DNA of 64,000 bases from Akkermansiaceae bacterium (GTDB taxonomy: Bacteria; Verrucomicrobiota; Verrucomicrobiia; Verrucomicrobiales; Akkermansiaceae). Below, in pieces: positions 45,349-53,896 of the stretch. The stretch's first letter is position 1; each line of letters starts with the position of its first letter. Location: assembly GCA_903878115.1 (NCBI GenBank), contig CAIRGO010000229.1, forward strand, positions 1 to 64,000, given 5' to 3'. The position numbers and the translations under genes are program-made. The notes beneath the pieces were generated by a model, which saw nothing but the letters and a program-made list of their open reading frames with translations, did no database searches and was not told the DNA's origin.

Positions 45349-48322
45349 GCGCGTAGACTCCTTGATGGAGACCGATGGCGTAGCATTTTACCATGTTATT
45401 CGACACGCCTAATGCTTTTGCGGTGAGTGCACGATAGTGTAGCAATTGCTCACGATGTTTTTCTAACAAATCATTCGCAGTTGCGCCGACATCGGTTTTG
45501 TAATCGATAATTTCTACTGCTACAATCGTGTCATTGCTGCGTTCGATGTGCACGCGGTCCATGATGCCACGCACCAAAACACCATCGATCATCCCATCGA
45601 CGGGAATTTCTTTTTGACACACTATTGAGCGACCACCATGAGATAACAGCGACGCAATATCATGATTTTTTAATGCCGCAAGCACCACGGGGGGTAAGGC
45701 GGATAGATTTGTGGCATCATCGTCCAACCAAGTTATTTTTTCTAATAACGCATGAATCTCCGTTCCGCGCTGCATGGCGGCATAGTCTTTTGGCAGATTA
45801 TCCGAGTGTGATGCTTTTTTACTGCGATGACGCCTGATCGCATTGCCTAAGGTGATGGGTGACGCCTCAGATACTTCTTTCACAATCGTTTTAACACGAT
45901 CAAAACAAGCGAAACTCCCCTCTTCGAAAAGCAAGGTTCCCTCACCAGAGCAGGAGTCTTTGATCAAATTCGTTAGAGAATTGTTAGGTTCACTCGATTC
46001 TTTACTATCTAACAAAACATATAGGCCCTGTTTGGCTCGGGTGAGAGCCACATAGAGCACGCACATGGCTTCGTAGCATTGTGCCTCGCTCCATGTTTTT
46101 TCAGCTTCTTGCATGGCGATAATCATTTTCCTCGCCCACTGCGGAGGGCTTTGGCAGATCCAATCGGTGCCACGTGCGATGTCAAAATTTCCTGAGTTCG
46201 GAATTTTTTCTTTCGATATGATTGGCAGCAGAACGACATCAAAGCCTAGCCCTTTCGATTTGTGAATCGTCATGACTTGAATCTGCGCGGCACCAGGGCT
46301 TTGGCTAATTTCCATGCGCGCTAATGCTTCCGACGCGGCTTTTGCCGATCCTGTGCCGCTGGTATCAATTTCGTGCAGCTTTTGTATGATGTCTAACACG
46401 CGGCTTTTGGCAAAGGCAGAAAGTTGCGACCACTGATCTTCTAACAAAAAGTTGACCAATCCGCTATAGCCGTGTTCAGCAGCGTAATGATGAATTTTTA
46501 GCCAGTATGTTGCAGAAAATTTATCTAACAAAATTTGGTGAAGTCGAGACATTTTCACCGCTTCCTCGGCATAACGATCAGCGGGGTCAGCAAGCCAGCG
46601 AAATAATTGTGCCAGTGCGACACCGATCGGATGATCTTCGCATGGTTTTCTGTTTCCATCCTCGATGACATGAAAACCTTCTGCGCGTAAGTGGTCAGAA
46701 ATCGTTTGTACATCCTTCTTCGTCCGCAGCAGAATACCGCAGGATAGTTCTTTTTTGCCGATGCCGATTTCATGAAGAATTTCTACCATACGAGTAAGAT
46801 GGTTGTGGTCTTCTGTCGTTTCAATCGCCTCTACGCGAGCATGACCGCGCAATTCTTTTTTCGCGGCGATGTGGTCTTCCCATTGCCAAGCATAACCAGC
46901 GGCACCATAGAAATACTTTAAGCGATCAACGTTTCCGCATACTCGATTGACTAAGGATAAAACCTCAGTCGCCGAGCGATAGGACTCTGGCATGGTTTCC
47001 ACGCACATGTTTTGTTGATAGCGTTGATGGACTTCATCAAATAGCCTGACATCACCTCCACGCCAGCCGTAGATGGCTTGTTTTTTGTCACCTACTAAGA
47101 ATATAGTACCTTCATCATCGGTCGCGGCTTCGTCAATTAAGGGAAATAATCCCATCCAATCCGAGCGGCTTGTATCTTGGAACTCATCGAGTAACCAATG
47201 CGAGTATTTGGCATCGAGCCGGAAGTCGAGAGCCTCGCGCATCAGGCGTTTTTCTTCATGATTTGCCCAATCGTTCATTAACACCTTGATGTCACTAAAA
47301 TTGAACATGCCTTTGCTGCGCATGCGTCGGTCACAGACTTCATCGTAAATGACGATGACTTCACGTATCGCTTGTGTGAATTCGCAGGCATTCATCATTT
47401 CCGCACGCGCTGCACACAGCAAAGTCTCGCGGAAAATTGCAGCCGTGGCTTGCGGCATCACAAACTCTTTGTAAAGTGATAAGGTAATGTCAGACTCTAT
47501 GGGCAATGAACAAATATCTAACAATTGATCGGCAAGCTTACTACTAATTTTGCCAATCGTCCCACTGCCAACAGTGTGATTGGTAATGTTAGTGATGATT
47601 TTTTCTAGGCTGGGTCGCTGCCGTTTGTCATTGAAAGCAATATCTTCCATTGCGTTCATTAACAGAGCCTCAAAATGATTTTTTTGCTCATGCCACTGCA
47701 CCTGACTGCCGCCTTCAGCGAGTTCGATGGGCCCCCAGCGCATACGATCGGCATCATTGCGCCATTGTTCGTGCCAACTTTCTACATACGATTCTAATTC
47801 GCGCTGCACATTGACGGCCTCTCGCCCCATCAGGGATTTGCGGAACACTTGATAGAATTTTTCTGATTGTTCTGGCGTGAGATCATCGCGCAAGATGCCA
47901 CTTAGCATTTCTTCATGTATTTGCTTTAACGCCGCACCTTCGATCAACTGAAAATTCCCCGCCGAAACACCAAGCTCATGCGGAAATGATTTCACCACGC
48001 GCGAAAAAAATCCATCCATGGTCCCAAGGGTGATTCGCGGTAGAGATCGAATCAATTTTTCTAACACATCAGGAAAATTGACGGCTATCTGCAAATCATT
48101 CCGAATATTCTGAGCATAGTTCTTATCGAGACATGCCTTGGCAATTTTCGACAACACTTCGTCCGTAAACTCCCCTGCTGCCTTGCGTGTAAATGTCAGC
48201 GCGACAATCGTTTCAGGAGCCACACCTTTGGCAATAAATCCAAGAATCCTGTTGCTTAACTGATAAGTCTTTCCCGAGCCAGCAGAAGCTAAAACCATCA
48301 AGTTCGGTTCGAGAATTTTCAT
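45338..48322 (-). CDS. addA: AddA/RecB-like UvrD-family helicase-nuclease
   Basis: 994 residues from ATG 48322. Walker A SAGSGKT at 13-19, motif Ia LTFTRKAAGEF, Walker B LLDEFQDTSRSDW, GDKKQAIYGWRGGD, motif IV-V VMTIHKSKGLGFDVVLLP and motif VI YVALTRAKQGLYVLL. The C-terminus carries a PD-(D/E)xK nuclease core (RGIMDRVHIE...IDYKTD). Together these define the helicase-nuclease subunit of AddAB/RecBCD-type double-strand-break repair. The partner AddB is not within the window. Contains a TACTA-N6-TAGTA copy using the rare ATA and TTA codons. Confidence 0.88.
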   Translation of the reverse strand: MKILEPNLMVLASAGSGKTYQLSNRILGFIAKGVAPETIVALTFTRKAAGEFTDEVLSKIAKACLDKNYAQNIRNDLQIAVNFPDVLEKLIRSLPRITLGTMDGFFSRVVKSFPHELGVSAGNFQLIEGAALKQIHEEMLSGILRDDLTPEQSEKFYQVFRKSLMGREAVNVQRELESYVESWHEQWRNDADRMRWGPIELAEGGSQVQWHEQKNHFEALLMNAMEDIAFNDKRQRPSLEKIITNITNHTVGSGTIGKISSKLADQLLDICSLPIESDITLSLYKEFVMPQATAAIFRETLLCAARAEMMNACEFTQAIREVIVIYDEVCDRRMRSKGMFNFSDIKVLMNDWANHEEKRLMREALDFRLDAKYSHWLLDEFQDTSRSDWMGLFPLIDEAATDDEGTIFLVGDKKQAIYGWRGGDVRLFDEVHQRYQQNMCVETMPESYRSATEVLSLVNRVCGNVDRLKYFYGAAGYAWQWEDHIAAKKELRGHARVEAIETTEDHNHLTRMVEILHEIGIGKKELSCGILLRTKKDVQTISDHLRAEGFHVIEDGNRKPCEDHPIGVALAQLFRWLADPADRYAEEAVKMSRLHQILLDKFSATYWLKIHHYAAEHGYSGLVNFLLEDQWSQLSAFAKSRVLDIIQKLHEIDTSGTGSAKAASEALARMEISQSPGAAQIQVMTIHKSKGLGFDVVLLPIISKEKIPNSGNFDIARGTDWICQSPPQWARKMIIAMQEAEKTWSEAQCYEAMCVLYVALTRAKQGLYVLLDSKESSEPNNSLTNLIKDSCSGEGTLLFEEGSFACFDRVKTIVKEVSEASPITLGNAIRRHRSKKASHSDNLPKDYAAMQRGTEIHALLEKITWLDDDATNLSALPPVVLAALKNHDIASLLSHGGRSIVCQKEIPVDGMIDGVLVRGIMDRVHIERSNDTIVAVEIIDYKTDVGATANDLLEKHREQLLHYRALTAKALGVSNNMVKCYAIGLHQGVYALIE
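47094..47109. repeat. TACTA-N6-TAGTA palindrome, copy 7
   Basis: TACTA agaata TAGTA inside addA, at the codons for GTIFLVGD just after motif III region. Confidence 0.75.
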
Positions 48323-48565
48323 CAACAACACCCTATCGGATGTTGACGGGAATACAACGACAAAACATGACTGGTTCGATACCGCAACATAGCCGCGGGG
48401 TGGGGCGGGGAAGTGATTGGGCCCTGAAAAACACGAATTCCCCTAAAAAAGCCAGTATTCAGGATTGCGTGACGGGGGGGCGTTGCGCATGATTGCTCGG
48501 CGAGGCACTGTCGAGCATTTTGTTGGAAAAATGCCCATCTTTTGCGCGTAGGATAAGCAAACAAA

Positions 48566-49663
48566 ATGACTGAGAAGCGTTTAAAAGTGGTAATTGCATG
48601 CGGCGGTACGGGTGGACATTTGTTTCCGGGGATCGCCGTAGCGGAAGAATTGCGGGCGCGTGGTCACGATCCCTTGTTGCTGATCTCGCAAAAAAATGTG
48701 GACCAAGAGGCATCGAAAAAATATGGCGACTTGGAATTTCTCGCGATTCCTGCCGTCGCAAAACCATCGACTTTATCTCCTAAAATGATTCCCTTTTTGT
48801 GGAAGTTATGGAGCACTGCTCGGTTGTGCAAAAAAATTCTGCGCGAACGCAATGCTGACATCGTCATTGGCATGGGTGGCTTCACCTCTCTGCCGCCGGT
48901 ATTTGCAGGAAGGCAATTAGGTTTGAAAACTTTTGTTCATGATTCGAATGCGTTGCCAGGTAAGGCAAATCGATTGACAGCAAAATTTTGCACGCAGGTA
49001 TTTGTCGGGATGAAAGAGGCGATACCATTTTTCCCTAGGCGTGAGGTAATTGTCACTGGCACACCGGTGCGAGGTGAAATGAAATGCTTGCCGAGTCGTG
49101 ATGATGCGGCGCGGAAGTTTGGACTGAATGCCACACAGCCAGTGTTAGTCGTGATGGGTGGCAGCCAAGGCGCACGTCGATTGAACGCGTTAGTCGCAGA
49201 GGCATTTGACCATTTTCCCACCGGCACGCAAGTTCTGCATGTGGCGGGCACACTGGATGAATCGCGGGTACGAGAGGCCGCAAATGGTCGCGCTGGTTAT
49301 ACGGTGCTGGGATTCTGTGATGATATGCCTGCTGTTTATGCCGTGGCCGATCTGGTGTTGTGTCGCTCGGGCGCTTCGAGCCTCACCGAATTAGCATACG
49401 CTGGTTTGGCATCGATCTTGGTGCCATTTCCTTACGCTGCAGATGACCATCAAACCAAAAATGCAGATGCCTTTGCCAATGCGGGTGCAGCGAAATTAGT
49501 GCAAGAGGCACAGCTCGATGGTGATAGCTTGGCGCGACTCGTGACAGAAATTTTAAACAACTACGATATTCATAGTAGCATGAAAAAAGCAGCAGCCGCT
49601 CTTGATGTGCCTGATGCTGCCGCAAGAGTTTGCCAGAACATGGAAGCGGCGATGAAGAAATGA
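48566..49663 (+). CDS. murG: UDP-GlcNAc:lipid I N-acetylglucosaminyltransferase
   Basis: 365 residues. N-terminal VVIACGGTGGHLFPGIAVAEELRARGH binding the lipid acceptor, DIVIGMGGFTSLPPVFAG, and C-terminal donor site VLCRSGASSLTELAYAGLASILVPFPYAADDHQTKNA. It adds GlcNAc to lipid I at the inner membrane face, giving lipid II. First gene of the division and wall cluster; a 234-bp gap to the divergent addA presumably holds both promoters. Confidence 0.97.
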   Translation: MTEKRLKVVIACGGTGGHLFPGIAVAEELRARGHDPLLLISQKNVDQEASKKYGDLEFLAIPAVAKPSTLSPKMIPFLWKLWSTARLCKKILRERNADIVIGMGGFTSLPPVFAGRQLGLKTFVHDSNALPGKANRLTAKFCTQVFVGMKEAIPFFPRREVIVTGTPVRGEMKCLPSRDDAARKFGLNATQPVLVVMGGSQGARRLNALVAEAFDHFPTGTQVLHVAGTLDESRVREAANGRAGYTVLGFCDDMPAVYAVADLVLCRSGASSLTELAYAGLASILVPFPYAADDHQTKNADAFANAGAAKLVQEAQLDGDSLARLVTEILNNYDIHSSMKKAAAALDVPDAAARVCQNMEAAMKK

Positions 49664-49702
49664 ATTACGATAATTGTAGTAGATACATAGAAAGCAAAAC
49701 AA

Positions 49703-52006
49703 ATGGAAATTAAAGACTGGAGTAAACGTCTCACAGAAAACACACAACCGCTACGGGTGCATTTGATCGGCGTGGCAGGATCTGGCATGAGTGGACTGGC
49801 TTTATTGTTGATCGGCATGGGCCATCGGGTCAGCGGATCGGATCGAGTGACCAGTGCGGAAACTGAGCGACTGCAAGGAGTGGGTCTAGTATTTTCCTCA
49901 CCGCATACTGCAGCAGCGGTCAATGGAGTTGATTTGGTGGTTTACTCATCGGCCATTCGTCCAGAGAATCCTGCCTACGCAGAAGCCACAGCGTTGGGCA
50001 TTCCTTTACTGCGCAGAGCAGAATGCCTTGCGGCAATTTTGCATACGAAAAAGGGGATTGTCATCAGCGGCACGCACGGCAAAACCACGACTTCAGCAAT
50101 GACGTCTCATATCTTGCGCGAGGCTGGTTTGCGTCCATGCCACTACGTTGGTGCAGAAATACCTGTCTTAGGTGCGAACGCAAAGTGGGACGAAGAAGGG
50201 GAGTTCATGGTGGCAGAAGGCGATGAAAGCGATGGCACTCTAGCGCTCTATGAACCCGAATGCTCAATCGTGTTGAATGTAGAGGCTGAGCATCTCGACT
50301 ACTATCGAGATCTCGATCATATCTGTGAGGTTTTTACCAAATTGCTTGATCAAACTCGCGGGCGCATCGTTTATTGCAAGGAGTGTCCTGTCGCTACAAA
50401 GTTACAAATTGGTCGCGCGAATGCTGTTTCTTACGGTTGGAGTGATGCGAATTATGTGGCGGACGATGTCAGAGAATTGCGAGGATCTAGCGCGTTTCGT
50501 GTGTTGCGTGATGGGGAATTGTTAGGAAATATCGAACTGGGAATTCCTGGGCGACATAATATTTTAAATGCGTTAGGCGCTATTTCCTTAGCCGATGGAG
50601 TCGGTGCTAGCTTTCCACTTATAGCGCGTGCCCTATCAACATTTGCTGGAGCTAAGCGACGTTTTGAAACGAAATATTTGTCATCGCGCTACCGCATTGT
50701 AGATGATTACGGTCATCACCCAACCGAGCTTGCTGCCACGTTGCAAACAGCGCGATCGCTTAATCCACAACGGGTGGTGGTGCTTTTTCAACCGCATCGT
50801 TATTCGCGAACGCAGGCCTTGGCAGATGATTTTGGCAAAGTCCTACAAGCCGCCGATTTGGTGTTCATCACTGGTGTTTATGCAGCTAGCGAGAAACCAA
50901 TTCCCGGCATTAGCGGTCAAACATTGGTAGATGCGATGAAACGCCATGGTGATATCAAAGTTGTCTCTGTCCCAGATGTATCGATTGCTCACCACGAAGT
51001 AGGAAACGTGCTAGAAGCGGGGGACTTATTGATCACCTTAGGCGCGGGGAATGTTCATGAGGCGGGTACTCGCATCACTGATGATTTGAAAGCGTTAGAA
51101 GAAATACTGCGCTTAGCGCCTGATGGTGAAATCGATGGTCGCCTGTATGAGCCGATGCGTCGGCATACTACGATCTTAGTAGGTGGTCCTGCACAATTCT
51201 GGATTGAACCGCACACATTTCGTGCCTTTGCGGAGACGGTCAACTATTGCCGTGAGCGCGGTATTGCCGTTAGAGTAGTCGGCAGGGGATCAAATCTGTT
51301 AGTGCGTGATGGCGGCATTCGTGGCGTGGTGATTCATCCCACTGGCGGCGTGTTTTCCCAAGTGCGTGTGGAAAATGGATATGTAATTGCTGGTGCCGGA
51401 GCGCGATTGAAAAAAGTTGCCAGTGTGGCGCAAGCTGCCGGTTTTGGTGGATATGAGTGGATGGAAGGCATCCCTGGAAATATCGGCGGCGCCCTGCGCA
51501 TGAATGCTGGTGCCATGGGCATAGAAATGTTTGATCAAGTGGTCAGCGTTACCTTCCTCGATGAAGATGGAGAAATTCGCACGCGTTCTCGCGCAGAGAT
51601 TGAGGCAGGGTACCGTAATGTCGCGGAACTAAGACGCAATTTTGCGTTAGAATGCACTCTAGTTGGACCGCCCGATACCGCAGAAAATATCCAAAGCCGC
51701 TGGGATCTATCGCGGAATAAACGGCGTATCTCGCAGCCGATTGCCGCCAGTGCTGGGTGCATGTTTAAAAATCCGTCAGAAATTCCTGCTGGTAAGCTGG
51801 TGGATGAGCTAGGCATGAAGTCGGTGCATCACGGAAATGCCGCGGTGTCTGATGTGCATGGAAATTTTATCGTGAATCGCGGTGGTGCCAAGGCCGCCGA
51901 TGTACTTGGTCTCGTAGAAGAAATCCGCAGTAAAGCGCGAATCGATAGAGGTATCGAGATGGAGATGGAAGTTAAGGTAATTGGAGAAGACGAATACACA
52001 TTCTAA
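49703..52006 (+). CDS. murC-murB: Fused MurC-MurB: UDP-MurNAc:L-alanine ligase and UDP-MurNAc dehydrogenase
   Basis: 767 residues combining two consecutive wall-precursor enzymes. MurC half (1 to about 475): VAGSGMSGLALLLIGMGHRVSGSD, ATP site GTHGKTTT (123-130), DDYGHHPTELAATLQTA. MurB half (about 480-767): GRGSNLLVRDGGIRGVVI, GYEWMEGIPGNIGGALRMNAGAMG, and C-terminal KLVDELGMKSVHHGNAAVSDVHGNFIVN. In the MurB active-site segment the usual catalytic Ser is Cys686 (SAGCMFKNP). MurB makes UDP-MurNAc and MurC adds L-Ala, so the fusion may channel substrate. A 40-bp gap after murG carries a near-copy of the TACTA-type palindrome. Confidence 0.95.
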   Translation: MEIKDWSKRLTENTQPLRVHLIGVAGSGMSGLALLLIGMGHRVSGSDRVTSAETERLQGVGLVFSSPHTAAAVNGVDLVVYSSAIRPENPAYAEATALGIPLLRRAECLAAILHTKKGIVISGTHGKTTTSAMTSHILREAGLRPCHYVGAEIPVLGANAKWDEEGEFMVAEGDESDGTLALYEPECSIVLNVEAEHLDYYRDLDHICEVFTKLLDQTRGRIVYCKECPVATKLQIGRANAVSYGWSDANYVADDVRELRGSSAFRVLRDGELLGNIELGIPGRHNILNALGAISLADGVGASFPLIARALSTFAGAKRRFETKYLSSRYRIVDDYGHHPTELAATLQTARSLNPQRVVVLFQPHRYSRTQALADDFGKVLQAADLVFITGVYAASEKPIPGISGQTLVDAMKRHGDIKVVSVPDVSIAHHEVGNVLEAGDLLITLGAGNVHEAGTRITDDLKALEEILRLAPDGEIDGRLYEPMRRHTTILVGGPAQFWIEPHTFRAFAETVNYCRERGIAVRVVGRGSNLLVRDGGIRGVVIHPTGGVFSQVRVENGYVIAGAGARLKKVASVAQAAGFGGYEWMEGIPGNIGGALRMNAGAMGIEMFDQVVSVTFLDEDGEIRTRSRAEIEAGYRNVAELRRNFALECTLVGPPDTAENIQSRWDLSRNKRRISQPIAASAGCMFKNPSEIPAGKLVDELGMKSVHHGNAAVSDVHGNFIVNRGGAKAADVLGLVEEIRSKARIDRGIEMEMEVKVIGEDEYTF
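51166..51181. repeat. TACTA-N6-TAGTA palindrome, copy 8
   Basis: TACTA cgatct TAGTA near the linker between the MurC and MurB halves (codons for HTTILVGG). Confidence 0.75.
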
Positions 52007-52012
52007 CAAAAG

Positions 52013-52930
52013 ATGAACAAAGAATTATTAATCGCAGTATTGATGGGTGGTCCAGGATCGGAGCGCAAAGTGTCACTTGCCTCAGGAGCAGCCGTGGTGA
52101 AAGCGTTACGGGACATGGGTTGCAGAGCGGAAGCTGTGGATCTGACGGGTTACACGGTAGATCTGCCAGAAGGTACTGCTTTGGCATTTAATGTCATCCA
52201 TGGCACTTTTGGTGAAGACGGAACTTTACAACAACTGTTAGAAGATCAAGGAGTTCCCTACACTGGCGCTGGCGTGCAAAGCAGCCGTGTGGCATTTGAT
52301 AAAAATCTTGCGAAAGAAAAATTTCTTGCCGCTGGAGTGCCGACTCCTTTGGCAGAAATTATTGATGTCTCAGCTGGTGTGCGTTTGCCAACTATGCCCG
52401 TGCCATTTGTTGTAAAACCGCCACGTGAAGGATCAAGCGTGGGGGTTCACATTGTGCTCAAGCAAGAAGACGCTTTGTCGGCGATGGAAGATGCGGCGAA
52501 ATACGGTAACGATATTTTAGTAGAGCAGTACATCTCAGGCAAAGAACTCACGGTGGGCGTGCTTAATGGTGAGGCCTTGCCGATTGTGCACATCGCGCCG
52601 CGCAGTGGCTTTTACGACATGAGCAATAAGTATCCATGGATGAATGGTGGCGATGGCAGCGATTACTATTGCCCAGCTGATTTAGACGCGGAAACCACCC
52701 GCCGAGTCCAAGAAGCTGCTGTGGCAGCTCACAAATCGTTGGGGGTAGAAGTTTATTCCCGGGTCGATGTTTTGTTAGATTCGGACAATAATCCCTTTGT
52801 TTTAGAAGCAAATACCATACCTGGCATGACGGAAACGAGCTTGCTACCAAAGGCGGCGGCAGCAAAAGGTATCGCTTTTGGGGAATTATGTTTACGTATT
52901 GCTGATATTTCACTAAAGTTACGCGCATAA
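52013..52930 (+). CDS. ddl: D-alanine--D-alanine ligase
   Basis: 305 residues. LMGGPGSERKVSLASGAAV, NVIHGTFGEDGTLQQLLEDQGVPYTGAGVQSSRVAFDK, ATP-grasp PFVVKPPREGSSVGVHIV and metal-binding FVLEANTIPGMTETSLLPKAA with the catalytic Glu and Asn. Forms the D-Ala-D-Ala terminus of the peptidoglycan stem. Follows murC-murB by 6 bases and precedes ftsQ by 1 base, so tightly co-transcribed. Confidence 0.96.
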   Translation: MNKELLIAVLMGGPGSERKVSLASGAAVVKALRDMGCRAEAVDLTGYTVDLPEGTALAFNVIHGTFGEDGTLQQLLEDQGVPYTGAGVQSSRVAFDKNLAKEKFLAAGVPTPLAEIIDVSAGVRLPTMPVPFVVKPPREGSSVGVHIVLKQEDALSAMEDAAKYGNDILVEQYISGKELTVGVLNGEALPIVHIAPRSGFYDMSNKYPWMNGGDGSDYYCPADLDAETTRRVQEAAVAAHKSLGVEVYSRVDVLLDSDNNPFVLEANTIPGMTETSLLPKAAAAKGIAFGELCLRIADISLKLRA

Positions 52931-52931
52931 C

Positions 52932-53891
52932 ATGTCACGCCGCCGTACCAGTACATCTCGTTCCACTCAGCGCTCTCGAGTGCTGGAGACGCGGATATTG
53001 TCTGGACGCATTGTTTGGATCGGAATTCAGCGCTGGATTTGGAAATTGTTTAAGTTCTGCTTAATGGGAGGTGCCTGCTTTGGTGTCTGCTATGCTGCAT
53101 GGACATTTCTGCAGCGTTCTTACTTGGATAATCCAGAATACCAGTTGCGCGTTGTGCGATTGAATGCGAATACGGCGATGAATGAAGCAGAGGTGGTGGC
53201 TGTTGGTGGCATTTCACTCAACAGTAGTATTTTTGGGATTTCCTTGAGTGACGTAGAAGATCGTTTGATAGCGCGGCATGAAGTTGTATCGGCTACCGTA
53301 AAACGAGAGCTCCCCGCGACCATCGTGGTTGAAATTAAAGAGCGCCATCCATTTGCATGGATCGAATGCCCAGCAAAAAATATGATCGCGCGTGATGCCA
53401 AGCAAGGCTATGTGATTGATCACCAAGGATTTCTCTATGCTTGTCCAGCCATGCAGTATGAAGCATCGCTGGCCTTGCCGATTATTTCTATGAACGCAGA
53501 TGATGCCGAGTTGCTGATCGCTGGCACCACGATCGAAACGAAATCGCTGAAGCGATCACTTAACCTGTTAGATGTGGCCGCGAAGGTCAGTGGCTCTCCG
53601 CTGCCATGGATTAATCGAATCGCTCCTTATCAAAAATGGGGCTTCAAGGTATGGACACGCGATAATGTCGAGGCCGTGTTCGGGCTGGAAGATCACGAAC
53701 GACAAATGAATGATTTGCTGACATCGATGAAGTATGCATCTGGGAAAGGCATGCAAATTGGTTCGATTAATTTAATTCCCGAACGTAATTTTCCTGTGGT
53801 GTTGAGATCAGAAAATCAACCTAGCGCGAAACGTGTTTCACCCAATGTGCCCGCACAGAGAGCAGGGCGATCAACCACAGAGAGAAGATAG
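52932..53891 (+). CDS. ftsQ: Cell-division protein FtsQ
   Basis: 319 residues. Short basic cytoplasmic tail, one transmembrane helix (FCLMGGACFGVCYAAWTFL), then a POTRA domain (YQLRVVRLNANTAMNEAEVVAVGGISLNSSIF..., ATVKRELPATIVVEIKERHPFAWI) and the FtsQ beta domain. FtsQ bridges early (FtsA/FtsZ) and late septal proteins. The long C-terminal tail is Arg/Ser-rich and variable. Position between ddl and ftsA confirms identity despite low overall sequence conservation. Confidence 0.9.
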   Translation: MSRRRTSTSRSTQRSRVLETRILSGRIVWIGIQRWIWKLFKFCLMGGACFGVCYAAWTFLQRSYLDNPEYQLRVVRLNANTAMNEAEVVAVGGISLNSSIFGISLSDVEDRLIARHEVVSATVKRELPATIVVEIKERHPFAWIECPAKNMIARDAKQGYVIDHQGFLYACPAMQYEASLALPIISMNADDAELLIAGTTIETKSLKRSLNLLDVAAKVSGSPLPWINRIAPYQKWGFKVWTRDNVEAVFGLEDHERQMNDLLTSMKYASGKGMQIGSINLIPERNFPVVLRSENQPSAKRVSPNVPAQRAGRSTTERR

Positions 53892-53896
53892 GTGTT

